Assembly: GCA_015272395.1 (NCBI GenBank)
Contig: JACYLQ010000048.1
Coordinates: forward strand, 62,001-126,000
From: Calothrix sp. C42_A2020_038
Lineage (GTDB): Bacteria; Cyanobacteriota; Cyanobacteriia; Cyanobacteriales; Nostocaceae
Length of the DNA: 64,000 bases
Direction: 5' to 3'
This document shows, piece after piece, positions 9,593 through 18,181 of the stretch. The notes under the pieces are model-generated. The model saw only the letters and a list, made by a program, of their open reading frames with translations, had not been told where the DNA came from and made no database searches. Within the stretch, counting starts at the first letter, position 1. Each line of letters starts with the position of its first letter. Position numbers and translations under genes: made by a program.

Positions 9593-9776
9593 TTAAAAAC
9601 TCCTTTTTGATAGTATGCACCTGTAAAGGTTAAATTAATCCAGTAGGATAAGGGCGCAATTTATTAAATTAATGCGCCCTCGGAAATTTCCCTATCTACA
9701 GCCCAGATATTACAATCTTTCACTTAGATAACAGTAGTTACGCTTTGAAACCCCTAATTCTTATCTTCCAACAGAA

Positions 9777-10316
9777 CTACACGTTTGCAGGAGTTTTGAT
9801 AGCTTGGTTAATTTGTGTACCGTCTGCCTGAAGCGCTTGTCCTTCAATGAACGAGCGTAGCATCCAAGCCATTTCTTCATGTCCTTCCATCAAACCAGTT
9901 AAAAAGTCAGCAGTACCTTCGTCATGGAAGTTTTCACTGCACTGGTCAATATGTTCACGCAACGCGCGGATAATGTGTTCGTGATCATCTACCAAGCGTG
10001 CGACCATTTCAGTTGCTACAGGGATATCACCTGGATCTTCTTTGAGAGTTGCAACTTTCAAAAACCCTTCCATTGTACCGACAGGATAGCCACCTAAAGT
10101 ACGAACACGCTCTGCAATGGAGTCAATAGTTTCAGTCAATGCTTCGTACTGTTCTTCCCAAAGCTCATGCAATGTCCGGAATTGAGGACCAACAACATCC
10201 CAGTGGAATTTTTTAGTTTTAACTAATAGTAGATAAGAATTTGCCAAATCTTGGTTAAGTAGGTTAATTACACCATTACGCTGTTCTTCTGTCAGACCAA
10301 TGTTTAGTCTACGCAT
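9777..10316 (-). CDS. dps: Dps-family ferritin-like protein
   Basis: A 179-residue Dps. The inter-subunit ferroxidase ligands are visible: H38 in KFHWDVVG, H50 in TLHELWEEQ, and D65 and E69 in DSIAERVRTLGG. Dps dodecamers oxidise and store iron using peroxide and protect DNA. The start MRRLNIGL is consistent with the family, and the 20-residue C-terminal tail is longer than the minimal Dps. It sits among other stress-related genes. Cyanobacteria carry several Dps paralogs with different metal specificities, and which this is cannot be settled from sequence alone. Confidence 0.95.
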   Translation of the reverse strand: MRRLNIGLTEEQRNGVINLLNQDLANSYLLLVKTKKFHWDVVGPQFRTLHELWEEQYEALTETIDSIAERVRTLGGYPVGTMEGFLKVATLKEDPGDIPVATEMVARLVDDHEHIIRALREHIDQCSENFHDEGTADFLTGLMEGHEEMAWMLRSFIEGQALQADGTQINQAIKTPANV

Positions 10317-10445
10317 TCTGCTTTGCTCCCTTAGTTTTCCTGCCCCTAGGTTCGCTTATTCGGACAGTCATCAACATCAACCCAAGGTAATATTGTGGAA
10401 TTAAATCAAAATATCCAATGGCACAAAATCAAAATTCTCAAAACT

Positions 10446-10478
10446 AGATTCCCAACTTCTTCAAAAAGTTGAGAATCT
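10446..10478 (-). terminator. AGATTCCC hairpin downstream of the secreted stress protein
   Basis: The hairpin runs from AGATTCCCAACTTC to AAGTTGAGAATCT. It lies about 85 bases beyond the stop of the minus-strand gene at 10563. The same hairpin family is found at 60891-60926 and 62654-62687, always after stop codons, so it probably serves as a dispersed terminator-like repeat. Confidence 0.55.
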
Positions 10479-10562
10479 AAAACATGTTTAATTATGAAAT
10501 ACTTAAACTTGCTTAGTAAACACTCTCACGACCAATAACCTGAATTCAACTCTAATCAATAA

Positions 10563-10928
10563 TTACTGTTTACCAGTGATTTTACCAAGCAAATTATTCA
10601 CTTCATCCTCAACAGATACTGCTTCTTGAGAATTTTCAGGACGCTTCATTTTCTCGATATCAGCATTTCCTTGAACTTCGTTTAACCCTTTGTTAGTGCG
10701 CTCTTGAGTTTGCTCTAAGTCAGGATTACCAGGTGCATATCTGGAAACCTCATCGGTTAAACGTTGTGTTTCTAGTAATTGTGTTTCACCTTCTCTTGGA
10801 TTGCTTTGATAGCTTTCAATAGCAAAGGCAGGCGCAACATTTGTCAAAATTACCAATGCTAAGGTCAAAGCTACAAATACTGCACGGATATTACGTAAAA
10901 TCGATGATGCAAATTTCATTATCGTCAA
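10563..10928 (-). CDS. secreted protein resembling low-temperature-induced proteins
   Basis: A 121-residue protein with a clear signal peptide (basic start, then AVFVALTLALVILTN, cut after APAFA). The mature part is hydrophilic and helix-rich: LLETQRLTDEVSRYAPGNPD, NKGLNEVQGNADIEKMKRPE, EVNNLLGKI. The NKGLNEVQG...DIxKMxRPENSQ segment is, as I remember it, the mark of a small cyanobacterial family annotated as low-temperature-induced. It should act in the periplasm or thylakoid lumen. It lies directly upstream of dps on the same strand, with 246 bases between. Confidence 0.65.
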   Translation of the reverse strand: MTIMKFASSILRNIRAVFVALTLALVILTNVAPAFAIESYQSNPREGETQLLETQRLTDEVSRYAPGNPDLEQTQERTNKGLNEVQGNADIEKMKRPENSQEAVSVEDEVNNLLGKITGKQ

Positions 10929-11220
10929 ACTCCTCTCTATAAGGAAATACAGAAATACCTATAACTAAAATATTGTTCGATAATATACTGATAGTCAATG
11001 AGCTATTAATCAGTAACATCAAATAACTTTAATTAACAGGTATTTAAAGCTAAACTTTGAAAATTATTAACTCAAAGTGAGTCTATTATTCTTTTACTAA
11101 TAAATTGCTTCAAAACGAATCAATCTATAGGATGAACTTTAAAATCTACAGATAAATTCAATTCATTCTAGAGGTAGAGACGATAAAAAAAGTGGTCACG
11201 TGGCGCCCGCTTTTACCGAC
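10929..11220. other. promoter side of the secreted stress gene
   Basis: This AT-rich spacer holds no recognised gene. The segment beyond it is a MITE-like repeat (11221-11355) and then a tRNA-like fragment, so the whole 10929-11506 gap is non-coding. Confidence 0.4.
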
Positions 11221-11355
11221 GACATAAGTTTTGATAGGTTGGGAGAGCAACGGATGTAGCGGATGTAACGGTGCTTGTTATTGGTTATAAACAAGATCTA
11301 GCTAATTAAAACTATTTATCCGTTCCTAATTTTTTTACACCCCAAAACTTATGAC
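11221..11355. mobile_element. MITE-like element, copy 1 (135 bp)
   Basis: Ends are GACATAAGTTTTG and CAAAACTTATGAC-like inverted termini (inward ACACCCCAAAACTT at the right). Inside are GCAACGGATGTAGCGGATG, AACAAGATCTAGCTA and TTAGGAACGGA read on the other strand. Its reverse complement aligns along its whole length with 57475-57615, which has an extra ~14-base arm. There is no coding capacity, so it would need a transposase supplied in trans. Confidence 0.7.
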
Positions 11356-11358
11356 AAT

Positions 11359-11410
11359 TGGGTGGTAGAGGAATCGAACTCTCAACGGTATAAACCGCAG
11401 CCGCTTTTGA
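11359..11410 (-). pseudogene. tRNA-like 3' fragment
   Basis: Read on the minus strand this gives a variable-arm-like CGGTTTATACCG, then GAGAGTTCGATTCCTCT resembling a T arm with a TTCGATTC loop, and ACCACCCA like an acceptor 3' strand. The T stem pairs imperfectly, and no D arm or proper anticodon arm is found upstream, so it is not a working tRNA gene. It abuts the MITE-like element. A decayed class II tRNA is the best guess, with modest support. Confidence 0.3.
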
Positions 11411-11506
11411 TATTCTTGGAAAGCTTACGGGAGTTAGATTTTAGCCGTGTATTATGTCTGTAAGTTTCATAACTTAACTTATGATTAACGTGATGGGGGG
11501 AGTAGC

Positions 11507-12403
11507 ATGAAAGGTATATTTGTGCAGAAGGGTAACGATATTGGGGTAGGTGTAGGATGCCCCCAACCCTTTGTAAGGGGGGCTTTAGTAAGAGTTTCGG
11601 TTTTAGGTTTGATTACTATATGTATCTCTTGCATTACAGCGTGTAGTAATAGTTCTAAAGTTGATTTATCAAGCAAGTCGGCACGTAAAAGTGAGGTTTT
11701 GACGGCAAACACTACAGTAGACTCGGTGCCATCATCGCCAAAACCGGAAAATCTCAGCTTTTCTGCACCTGAACAGTTTCAAGGAAAAACAGTGTATAAA
11801 GTAGATGTTCCAAATCACGAGAAAGTAATAGCTCTGACTCTGGACGATGGACCTTGGAAAGAAACTACACCACAAATGCTAGATATACTGAAAAAAAATG
11901 GGGTAAAAGCAACTTTCTTTTGGGTAGGTACATCAATTCAAGAAAACCCAGAAATAGCAAAAAGGGTTGTTGCTGAAGGTCACGCAATTGGCAATCACAC
12001 ATGGCACCACTGGTATAAACAGATGGATAAAGCCACAGCGAAAAGTGAAATTGACCTTACCGCAGATTTAATTTACAAAACCACAGGAGTTAAAACTACA
12101 TTGTTTCGTCCACCTGGTGGTTATCTAAATAATGGGTTAGCAGCTTATGCCAAAAGTCAGAATTACGCTGTAATTATGTGGTCACAAACCTCCGCTGATA
12201 CTGACCCAAAAGCTAAATATCAAGTTTTTGTGAAGAATGTACTTCGAGACGCCAAACCTGGCTCCATTGTGCTGATGCATGATGGTGGAGGTGATAGGCG
12301 CCGCACAGTACAAGCCCTGCCACAGATTATTCGTGGTTTAAAAGAAAAAGGCTATAGATTTGTTACTGTTCCAGAGATTTTGGAAATGGGGAAAAAGCCA
12401 TGA
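11507..12403 (+). CDS. polysaccharide deacetylase (NodB domain), lipoprotein
   Basis: A 298-residue carbohydrate esterase family 4 protein. NodB motifs: TLDDGP (111-116), the metal-binding H164 and H168 in NHTWHHW, RPPGG (201-205), and the final LMHDGG with H258. Such enzymes remove N- or O-acetyl groups from peptidoglycan or chitin-like polymers. The N-terminus has a hydrophobic run VLGLITICISCITAC with a plausible lipobox at C46, so it is probably anchored outside the cytoplasm. A purine-rich site (GGGGGGAG) precedes the ATG. The first 25 residues are encoded by repeat-like DNA (CCCCCAACCC...GTAAGGGGG) and may be a recent addition. Confidence 0.9.
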   Translation: MKGIFVQKGNDIGVGVGCPQPFVRGALVRVSVLGLITICISCITACSNSSKVDLSSKSARKSEVLTANTTVDSVPSSPKPENLSFSAPEQFQGKTVYKVDVPNHEKVIALTLDDGPWKETTPQMLDILKKNGVKATFFWVGTSIQENPEIAKRVVAEGHAIGNHTWHHWYKQMDKATAKSEIDLTADLIYKTTGVKTTLFRPPGGYLNNGLAAYAKSQNYAVIMWSQTSADTDPKAKYQVFVKNVLRDAKPGSIVLMHDGGGDRRRTVQALPQIIRGLKEKGYRFVTVPEILEMGKKP

Positions 12404-12424
12404 GGTAAGAGGTAAGAGGTAAGA
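12404..12424. repeat. heptamer tandem repeat GGTAAGA x3
   Basis: Three units follow directly after the deacetylase stop codon. A second run of related units (AACTTTT) near 12518-12538 covers the 3' end of the neighbouring minus-strand gene and supplies its last codons. These are STRR-type short repeats. Confidence 0.75.
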
Positions 12425-12524
12425 GTTATGAGTACTAAGTTGAAAATAAGTTTTTTGTATTCATCATTTATTCCAACTTCTTCACCTTCAACTCCGCGCC
12501 TCCGCGCCTCCTAACTCATAACTT

Positions 12525-12911
12525 TTAACTTTTAACTTCTTGACAAGCTTGTGCTTCTTGCCAAAGTTTGTATAAGAAGAACTCGATACGATCGCTTAAA
12601 GTGGTGACAAAGATACCTGTAGCTTCGTCACGACTGTAGGAAATCCATGAACCATGTAAAGTCACTTCTAAATATTCGGTATCACAAACACAGACAGTAA
12701 TAACTTCTTGATCACAGCATCTAGTTTGAGCTTTTAGCATCTCGACTCCTGGTAAATCAACAGGAAGCAAAAATGATGCGGTGCTGGGTTCGACGCAGAG
12801 ACTTTGACCCGCGCGAAGTGACAAAATTACACGCGCTTGTATCCAGTCTTCGATTGGCTGAGTGATACATTCAAGGTGAAAGTCAGTTTCCGTGTACGTT
12901 AATTTCAGCAT
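12525..12911 (-). CDS. conserved hypothetical protein upstream-linked to an HNH nuclease
   Basis: A 128-residue protein, predicted mostly beta with no signal or membrane segment. I do not recognise its family. Features are TDFHLECITQPIEDWIQARV near the start, a CCDQEVITVCVCDTEYLEV core with four cysteines, and a C-terminal helix EFFLYKLWQEAQACQ. Its start lies 16 bases after the stop of the HNH gene, so the two are probably co-transcribed. The final residues EVKS are encoded by a heptamer repeat tract. Confidence 0.65.
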   Translation of the reverse strand: MLKLTYTETDFHLECITQPIEDWIQARVILSLRAGQSLCVEPSTASFLLPVDLPGVEMLKAQTRCCDQEVITVCVCDTEYLEVTLHGSWISYSRDEATGIFVTTLSDRIEFFLYKLWQEAQACQEVKS

Positions 12912-12927
12912 TATTCATGCGCTCCTG

Positions 12928-13509
12928 TTACTCCAGGCTTTTATGTGTATCCGTCCAGAACTTTTCTGCAAAAGCAATTGTTGGATGGATGGGTGCTTTT
13001 GGCTGACTACGGAGGTGCATTCCTGCCTCTGATGGCATTTTGTCTCCTTTTTTGGAGTTACACCTTTCACACGCAGTTACTACGTTATCCCATGTATGTG
13101 AACCATGTCGCGACCGAGGAATTACATGATCTAGGGTTAAATGTTTGCTGCTACCGCAGTATTGACAAGTGTAGTGGTCGCGTTTTAAGACTTCTCGACG
13201 ATTAACTGGCGGAATTTTCCATGTTCTCTCACCGGAAGCTATTTTTAAGCGAATGTGTTTTGGTACGTAAAGTACTAAGCTAGGTGAGCGAAGCAAGCAA
13301 CCCACTTCGGTCGTAAAATCCAGAGGTTCAGCTTTTTCTGTCACTAGCAACACAATCGCGCGTTTAATATTAACGCGACATAGTGGTAAATAATTTTGCG
13401 AGAATACCACTACGGATTGTTCCAAAACTTGCCGACTCGGGTTTATCACAGCTTGACTCCTCATAAAATTAACCCCCACTTCTCCTGTTTTAGATGAAGC
13501 GGGGGTCAA
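12928..13509 (-). CDS. HNH endonuclease domain protein
   Basis: A 193-residue protein (178 if Met16 at 13464 is the start, which I think equally likely). The C-terminal half is an HNH domain: REVLKRDHYTCQYCG, then LTLDHVIPRSRHG, and NVVTACERCNSKKGD, with two CxxC zinc pairs and the DH catalytic motif. The N-terminal 100 residues (RVNIKRAIVLLVTEKAEPL) match what I recall of a widespread cyanobacterial HNH family outside phage or intein contexts. Its substrate is unknown. It is paired with the 128-residue protein downstream. Confidence 0.88.
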   Translation of the reverse strand: MTPASSKTGEVGVNFMRSQAVINPSRQVLEQSVVVFSQNYLPLCRVNIKRAIVLLVTEKAEPLDFTTEVGCLLRSPSLVLYVPKHIRLKIASGERTWKIPPVNRREVLKRDHYTCQYCGSSKHLTLDHVIPRSRHGSHTWDNVVTACERCNSKKGDKMPSEAGMHLRSQPKAPIHPTIAFAEKFWTDTHKSLE

Positions 13510-13532
13510 AGGTTGACTATTGTCTCTTATCC

Positions 13533-13781
13533 CTATATCGGTACAGCACTTTTATCCCTGTACCTCCCGCTTTTTCTGTTCGGTTTCGACACCAGATTCA
13601 ACACCAGATTAATTAAGCTAATTCGGCTATAACCATAATCTCGATCACTATCTGTAATTTGTTCCACATATCTATGAGAAATCCCCATAAATAAATACTC
13701 CACTCCCGCACACCATGATTCCCAACGCTGGCGGGAGCCATAAGTAAGTGTAGAAGCAGAGTTTGGGTAAACAGTTATCAC
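13533..13781 (-). CDS. doubtful ORF, 82 residues
   Basis: This minus-strand reading frame begins MITVYPNSAS and contains RQRWESWCAGVEYLFMGISH. I recognise no family, no good ribosome site was found, and no ORF competes with it. It may be a gene remnant. The 13510-13862 gap has nothing else of note. Confidence 0.2.
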   Translation of the reverse strand: MITVYPNSASTLTYGSRQRWESWCAGVEYLFMGISHRYVEQITDSDRDYGYSRISLINLVLNLVSKPNRKSGRYRDKSAVPI

Positions 13782-13862
13782 AGAAAATTTTACCTATTGA
13801 ACATTCCTTTAAACATACTACACTTGTATTACTATCCTGTCCATACTTTTAAGGAGAAAATC

Positions 13863-14198
13863 ATGCATACTATCGCTCGTACCCCAACCACTGATATGGA
13901 AGTTACCAGCATCCGTTTAGAGCGAGAACTCAAAGAAAAACTCAAAGAACTATCAGGCAATCAGGGATATCAGGCATTAATTCGGGATATCTTATGGAAT
14001 TTTGTCCAGCAAAAGTCAGGTGAGTGGAAACCTCGATTTTCGCGTACTGATATCCGAGCCAGTATTGCTGCTACAGCACAACAAGAAGAGCGTTGCGTAC
14101 TTACAGGTCAACTCATTCAACCACAACAAGCAATGCTGTTAGGCTTGACAAGGAATGGCGAGATGGTGCCGCTAAGTGTCGAGAGTTTAGGCGACTAA
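13863..14198 (+). CDS. ribbon-helix-helix DNA-binding-like protein
   Basis: A 111-residue protein. I place the start at ATG 13863 because AAGGAGA lies 6 bases upstream; the frame is open further upstream but without a ribosome site. Residues about 14-48 (TSIRLERELKEKLKELSGNQ, then YQALIRDILWNFV) fit a CopG/Arc-type ribbon-helix-helix: a basic strand and two helices. The C-terminal half (ERCVLTGQLIQPQQAMLLGL, RNGEMVPLS) is predicted beta and unknown. No toxin partner is adjacent, so a stand-alone regulator is more likely than an antitoxin. A clear terminator follows. Confidence 0.75.
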   Translation: MHTIARTPTTDMEVTSIRLERELKEKLKELSGNQGYQALIRDILWNFVQQKSGEWKPRFSRTDIRASIAATAQQEERCVLTGQLIQPQQAMLLGLTRNGEMVPLSVESLGD

Positions 14199-14210
14199 AT
14201 ATCTATAACC

Positions 14211-14254
14211 TACGCGCAGCCTACTTTCAGCTAAAGTTAACTTGGCTGTGCGTA
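14211..14254 (+). terminator. rho-independent terminator
   Basis: The 11-bp stem TACGCGCAGCC / GGCTGTGCGTA (one G-T type mismatch) is followed by TTTTAATTT. It lies 12 bases after the stop of the ribbon-helix-helix gene. Confidence 0.75.
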
Positions 14255-14986
14255 TTTTAATTTCAACTCAAAAGAGTTAGTACGTAAATAAATTTAATAA
14301 AGTTAATATTAGTTAATTAAATCTTTTTTTGGAAAAATTTCAATTTAATCTATATACCTCTCAAGTTTAAGCTAATTGTGTCTTGAGGGGTTTTACCATC
14401 CTTGACAGTTCGCTCACTTGTGCATAACAAAGTAAGTACGTCATTTACAAAAAAGTAAATCAAAGGAGTAGATCAAACCGTAATCGCCCTTGATCTTTGT
14501 TAAAGTTTACGTAAATTTTTCTTTGTACTGAGTGTAAATACTGCTTCACATCTGCATATTGATAATCTTAGGCGTTAGACTCACAAGTAACATTTGAAAG
14601 TGTTGCTCAGAAAGCATTACTTCCAGTAAAAGTTATTAATACTCTCAGTGCGACCAAAATCTATCTCAGTATTAATGCTGATATAATTCAAGAGTTGTAC
14701 GTCCGAAATATAGCAAAATTACGGTTTGTGTACAGATATAGACAAGATATTCTAGGTCAGAGTCGATAGGTTAGTTAATTAAACTTTTATCAAAACTCTC
14801 CCAATTGAGTCTAGCTTTCTATATTTTAGTGTCATCTCATACCTTTAGTATGTTGGCTAAAAACGTATATGATATTTTGTCATCTCGAAGAAAAGGAGCT
14901 ATAACAGGTGAGGGAAAGATTTGATACGCAAATAAGGGTCATCGGGGTGCAACATACAAATACAGGGTGAACCAAATGTCAGGAGG
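14255..14986. other. long 5' region of the GAF kinase gene
   Basis: About 730 AT-rich bases without a supported gene. Near its start is a partial copy (14344-14360) of the 44-bp dispersed repeat. The rest should hold the promoter of the GAF kinase operon; no specific site was recognised. Confidence 0.45.
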
Positions 14987-17080
14987 GTGGGTAGCAAAAG
15001 AATGGGTTCAATGTTTAATAGCACACCGGGTATGAAAAAGCATTTTTCATCACCATTGCAAGATTTGGATGAAGTAGACCGAATAAGTAATTACCCGTAT
15101 GGAAAGCTGATGCAGCATCAGGAACAATCAGGTCATCACCTGGTACACCAGATAAATCAAATTATCGCCAAGTCTCCACCCTTTGGGTTTGACATGACCG
15201 AACAGTCTGTCTCTCCTATTGTGGACACGTTATATTTGATTGCTCAACTGTTGGGGACTACGTTTGGTGTCGATTGTTGCTTAGTGACGGTAATGGGTGA
15301 GGTTGGTAGTGACCCAGTTGCCGTCAATTGGTTTAGGGAAGACCCTGAATATTTAGTAACAATGTATCCCGATGAAATGTTATCGAGCGAGCAAATCAAT
15401 TTGCCTGTAATCCGATGTGCATCTGAAACCTTGACAATAGATGAATATTCGACTATTGAAAACAGCTTGATAACTGGGTTTCAAAATTTACATATCAGCA
15501 TTAAAACTGTCTTGGCTGTTCCAACACGCTTTGCTGGTAAAAACAATGGTGTAATTACATTAATTAAGTCACAACCATACGAGTGGAGCCAAAGCGAAGA
15601 GCAAATACTCAAAACAATTGAACCTTCATGTGCTGTCGCATTTTCGCTGATTGTGCAAAAGCAAATTATCGCTTCACAGCATCAGTATGTCCAAACTTGT
15701 GCCCAACATCAAAGTCTAATTAAACAACTATCTATACTAGGTCGTAGCAATTTGGAGTTAAATCAAACGCTCCAATTGGTTATTACTTCTACAGCTGAAG
15801 CGCTTCAAGTTGACCGTGCTTTATTAATATTGCTCAAGTATACAGACCCTCTATTTCGGATTCGACTTAAAAAGCAAGTTCCCAATGCAAAAGCCACTGT
15901 AAATTGCAAATGGTTAAATGAAGCTGAATTCCCTAATCATAGTCCGGATGGGTTAGATGATTCTTTTAACACATCAGAATGTGGATTGTGTCAACGTATA
16001 TTTACTGATTATGGTAAACCAATTATAGTTAAAGATGTTACCGAACAACCTGAGATAGGGACAGCCGCACCACTGTTTCAAGTCAATAGACTACCTGCTA
16101 TATTAATGATGCCTTTAGAAAGTCAAGGCAGAATATTAGGTTTTTTAGTCCTTCAACAAGCAGCATCTCGCAACTGGCAAACGGCGGAAATAAATATAGT
16201 TGAAATGGTGTGCGCGCAATTAAGTAACTCAATTATTCAATCACAAACTTTGCGGCAAGTTCAAACGCTTGTTGATGAACGCACAGCACAACTCCAAAGA
16301 AGTTTAGAAGTGCAAGCAAAATTATACGAAAAAACCCGACAGTACGTTGAGCGGTTACGTGAACTCAACGAACTTAAGGATGAATTTTTGAGTAATATGA
16401 GTGATAGGCTTCGCTACCCGCTTACAAACATGCGAATGGCAATGCGTAATTTACGGCGCCCCGAAATCCAACCAGAACGTCAGTCTATGTATCTTGATAT
16501 TTTAGAACAAGAATGTGATAAAGAAATTAATTTAATTAACGACTTACTCACACTTCAGAAGCTAGAGACGCATTCTTCACGTCCGCAATTAAAAAAAATA
16601 GATTTGAATCATCAAATTCAAGTTTTGGCAAATGGATTTGAGAAAAAACTCGCAGAAAAAGGCATAGATATTGTTTTAGATTTACCTGATAACTCGCTGA
16701 CATTAGAAACCGAAATCGAAAGTTTTGAGCGAATTATTCAAGAGTTACTTACTAACACGACTAAATATTCACAACCAAATACCACAGTTAATTTAAAAGT
16801 TACACAGCAACTTCAAGAGCAAATCGACCGAATTATCATAGAAGTAACCAACATAGGGCGTGGTATCTCAGAGGAAGAAGCGACTTACATATTTGATAAA
16901 TTCCGTCGTGGTCGAGGAAGATGGACTCCAGGTACTGGTCTTGGACTGGCACTCGTTAAGTCTTTAGTGCAGCATTTGAATGGCGATATTGCTGTAACAA
17001 GTCGCCTAATTGAAAATGATAAGAGCGAAATTAGTTTCACTCTTAATTTGCCCCAGTTTTACGATGAAATTAACTCATAA
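14987..17080 (+). CDS. dual-GAF sensor kinase lacking the phospho-acceptor His
   Basis: A 697-residue cytosolic sensor. GAF 1 is at about 75-225 and GAF 2 at about 250-415, followed by a coiled coil (425-465), a HisKA-like helix and an HATPase_c domain (about 575-690) with QELLTNTTKYS, VTNIGRGIS and GTGLGLALV. Where kinases have SHELRTPL this protein has SDRLRYPL: the histidine is Asp473 (codon GAT at 16403). The ATPase half looks intact. The GTG at 14987 directly abuts AGGAGG, so ATG 15002 or 15011 are better start candidates. A small SRPBCC gene follows 8 bases after the stop and is probably co-transcribed. Confidence 0.9.
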   Translation: MGSKRMGSMFNSTPGMKKHFSSPLQDLDEVDRISNYPYGKLMQHQEQSGHHLVHQINQIIAKSPPFGFDMTEQSVSPIVDTLYLIAQLLGTTFGVDCCLVTVMGEVGSDPVAVNWFREDPEYLVTMYPDEMLSSEQINLPVIRCASETLTIDEYSTIENSLITGFQNLHISIKTVLAVPTRFAGKNNGVITLIKSQPYEWSQSEEQILKTIEPSCAVAFSLIVQKQIIASQHQYVQTCAQHQSLIKQLSILGRSNLELNQTLQLVITSTAEALQVDRALLILLKYTDPLFRIRLKKQVPNAKATVNCKWLNEAEFPNHSPDGLDDSFNTSECGLCQRIFTDYGKPIIVKDVTEQPEIGTAAPLFQVNRLPAILMMPLESQGRILGFLVLQQAASRNWQTAEINIVEMVCAQLSNSIIQSQTLRQVQTLVDERTAQLQRSLEVQAKLYEKTRQYVERLRELNELKDEFLSNMSDRLRYPLTNMRMAMRNLRRPEIQPERQSMYLDILEQECDKEINLINDLLTLQKLETHSSRPQLKKIDLNHQIQVLANGFEKKLAEKGIDIVLDLPDNSLTLETEIESFERIIQELLTNTTKYSQPNTTVNLKVTQQLQEQIDRIIIEVTNIGRGISEEEATYIFDKFRRGRGRWTPGTGLGLALVKSLVQHLNGDIAVTSRLIENDKSEISFTLNLPQFYDEINS

Positions 17081-17088
17081 TTGGAACA

Positions 17089-17658
17089 GTGACCCAACAA
17101 TACTACTCAACAGAAGATTTTGATTCTGATCAGAACAACAAATTGACGGCAGATGTAGATGAATTACAATCTATAGAGGTCGTAATCGAGAAAATTGCTG
17201 AACGCAAGCGCAAAATTACTTCCAAAATTCAAATTTTGCGACCACCGGAAACTGTTTGGGAAGTCTTAACCAATTATGAAGCACTTGCCGAATTCATTCC
17301 GAATCTCACCAAAAGTCAACGACTCGAACATCCACAAGGGGGTATTCGTCTTGAGCAAGTTGGTCAAGAACGTTTATTAAAGTTTAACTTTAATGCGCGC
17401 GTTGTTATTGATTTGTTTGAGGTTTTTCCCAAAGAAATTAATTTCCAAATGGTCGAGGGGGATTTCAAAGAATATTCGGGTAGCTGGCATTTGTTACCAT
17501 GTTTTGATAGTCAATCAAGTACAAATCTTTGCTACACTCTTTTCGTTCACCCCAAACGTATGATGCCTGTAGGTATTATTGAGCAACGACTCAGCAACGG
17601 TTTAAAGGTTAATTTACTCGCGATTAAAAAGTATATTGAATCCTTAGCTCAATACTGA
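17089..17658 (+). CDS. SRPBCC (START-like) family protein
   Basis: A 189-residue protein starting at GTG. From residue ~40 it is a helix-grip lipid/ligand-binding fold: TSKIQILRPPETVWEVLTNY, EALAEFIPNLTKSQRLE, then RVVIDLFEVFPKEINFQMVE and a C-terminal helix GLKVNLLAIKKYIESL. This matches the polyketide cyclase/COQ10-like branch, which binds hydrophobic ligands; many cyanobacterial members are uncharacterised. The 8-base gap to the GAF kinase suggests a shared transcript, but a signalling link is only inference. Confidence 0.85.
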   Translation: MTQQYYSTEDFDSDQNNKLTADVDELQSIEVVIEKIAERKRKITSKIQILRPPETVWEVLTNYEALAEFIPNLTKSQRLEHPQGGIRLEQVGQERLLKFNFNARVVIDLFEVFPKEINFQMVEGDFKEYSGSWHLLPCFDSQSSTNLCYTLFVHPKRMMPVGIIEQRLSNGLKVNLLAIKKYIESLAQY

Positions 17659-18181
17659 TATACATTATTTATACACCTCAAGCTTTAATTACACCAAAAT
17701 TGTGATTGAGGCTTGCTATTGTGGAATTGTAAACAGTACTTTGAAGGTGTATACCCCCAGGGGAATTCGAATCCCCGTTACCTCCGTGAAAGGGAGGTGT
17801 CCTAGGCCTCTAGACGATGGGGGCGCACTGGACTCAACAATATCTAAAATAGCGGTTTTCCCCAGTAATGTCAATACATTTGGACAAAAAAAAATTGAGG
17901 CGCCAAGATAGAAGCGATTGGGAAGCAACGACAGGTTCGCTCTCAACGATAGAAAAAAGATAAGTTATGACACTTATTTGTTAAAGCTAGTACATTTATC
18001 ATGAGTTAGAGTGTTACAGAGTTTTCACAGCAGAAGAGCGTAAATATCGTAAGATAGTTAACTACGTATGAAATTAAATATAAAATTGGCAAAAATCGAG
18101 TGTAATATTGCACCAAATTTTCTTGGTGCTTTTAATCCTTTGAATCAGATTTTGAAATCACGTTCGCTCAAAATCTAGAAC
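17659..18181. other. intergenic around tRNA-Glu
   Basis: Apart from the tRNA on the minus strand, this 520-base gap has no supported gene. Two reading frames that cross the tRNA on either strand are chance. Confidence 0.5.
17752..17824 (-). tRNA. trnE: tRNA-Glu (anticodon TTC)
   Basis: A 73-nt cloverleaf on the minus strand: acceptor GCCCCCA pairs with TGGGGGT, the D arm is CGTCTAGAGGCCTAGGACA-like, the anticodon arm is CTCCCTTTCACGGAG (TTC), and the T arm is CGGGGATTCGAATTCCCC-like. No CCA is encoded. Besides translation, cyanobacteria use glutamyl-tRNA as the precursor of 5-aminolevulinate for chlorophyll, heme and bilins. Confidence 0.96.

Noticed and set aside
13863-14198. Ribbon-helix-helix protein as an antitoxin
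   Set aside because: No toxin-like ORF overlaps or follows; a terminator lies directly after it.
17702-17946. Reading frames of 69 and 76 codons on the two strands over tRNA-Glu
   Set aside because: Both pass through the tRNA gene and have no protein character.
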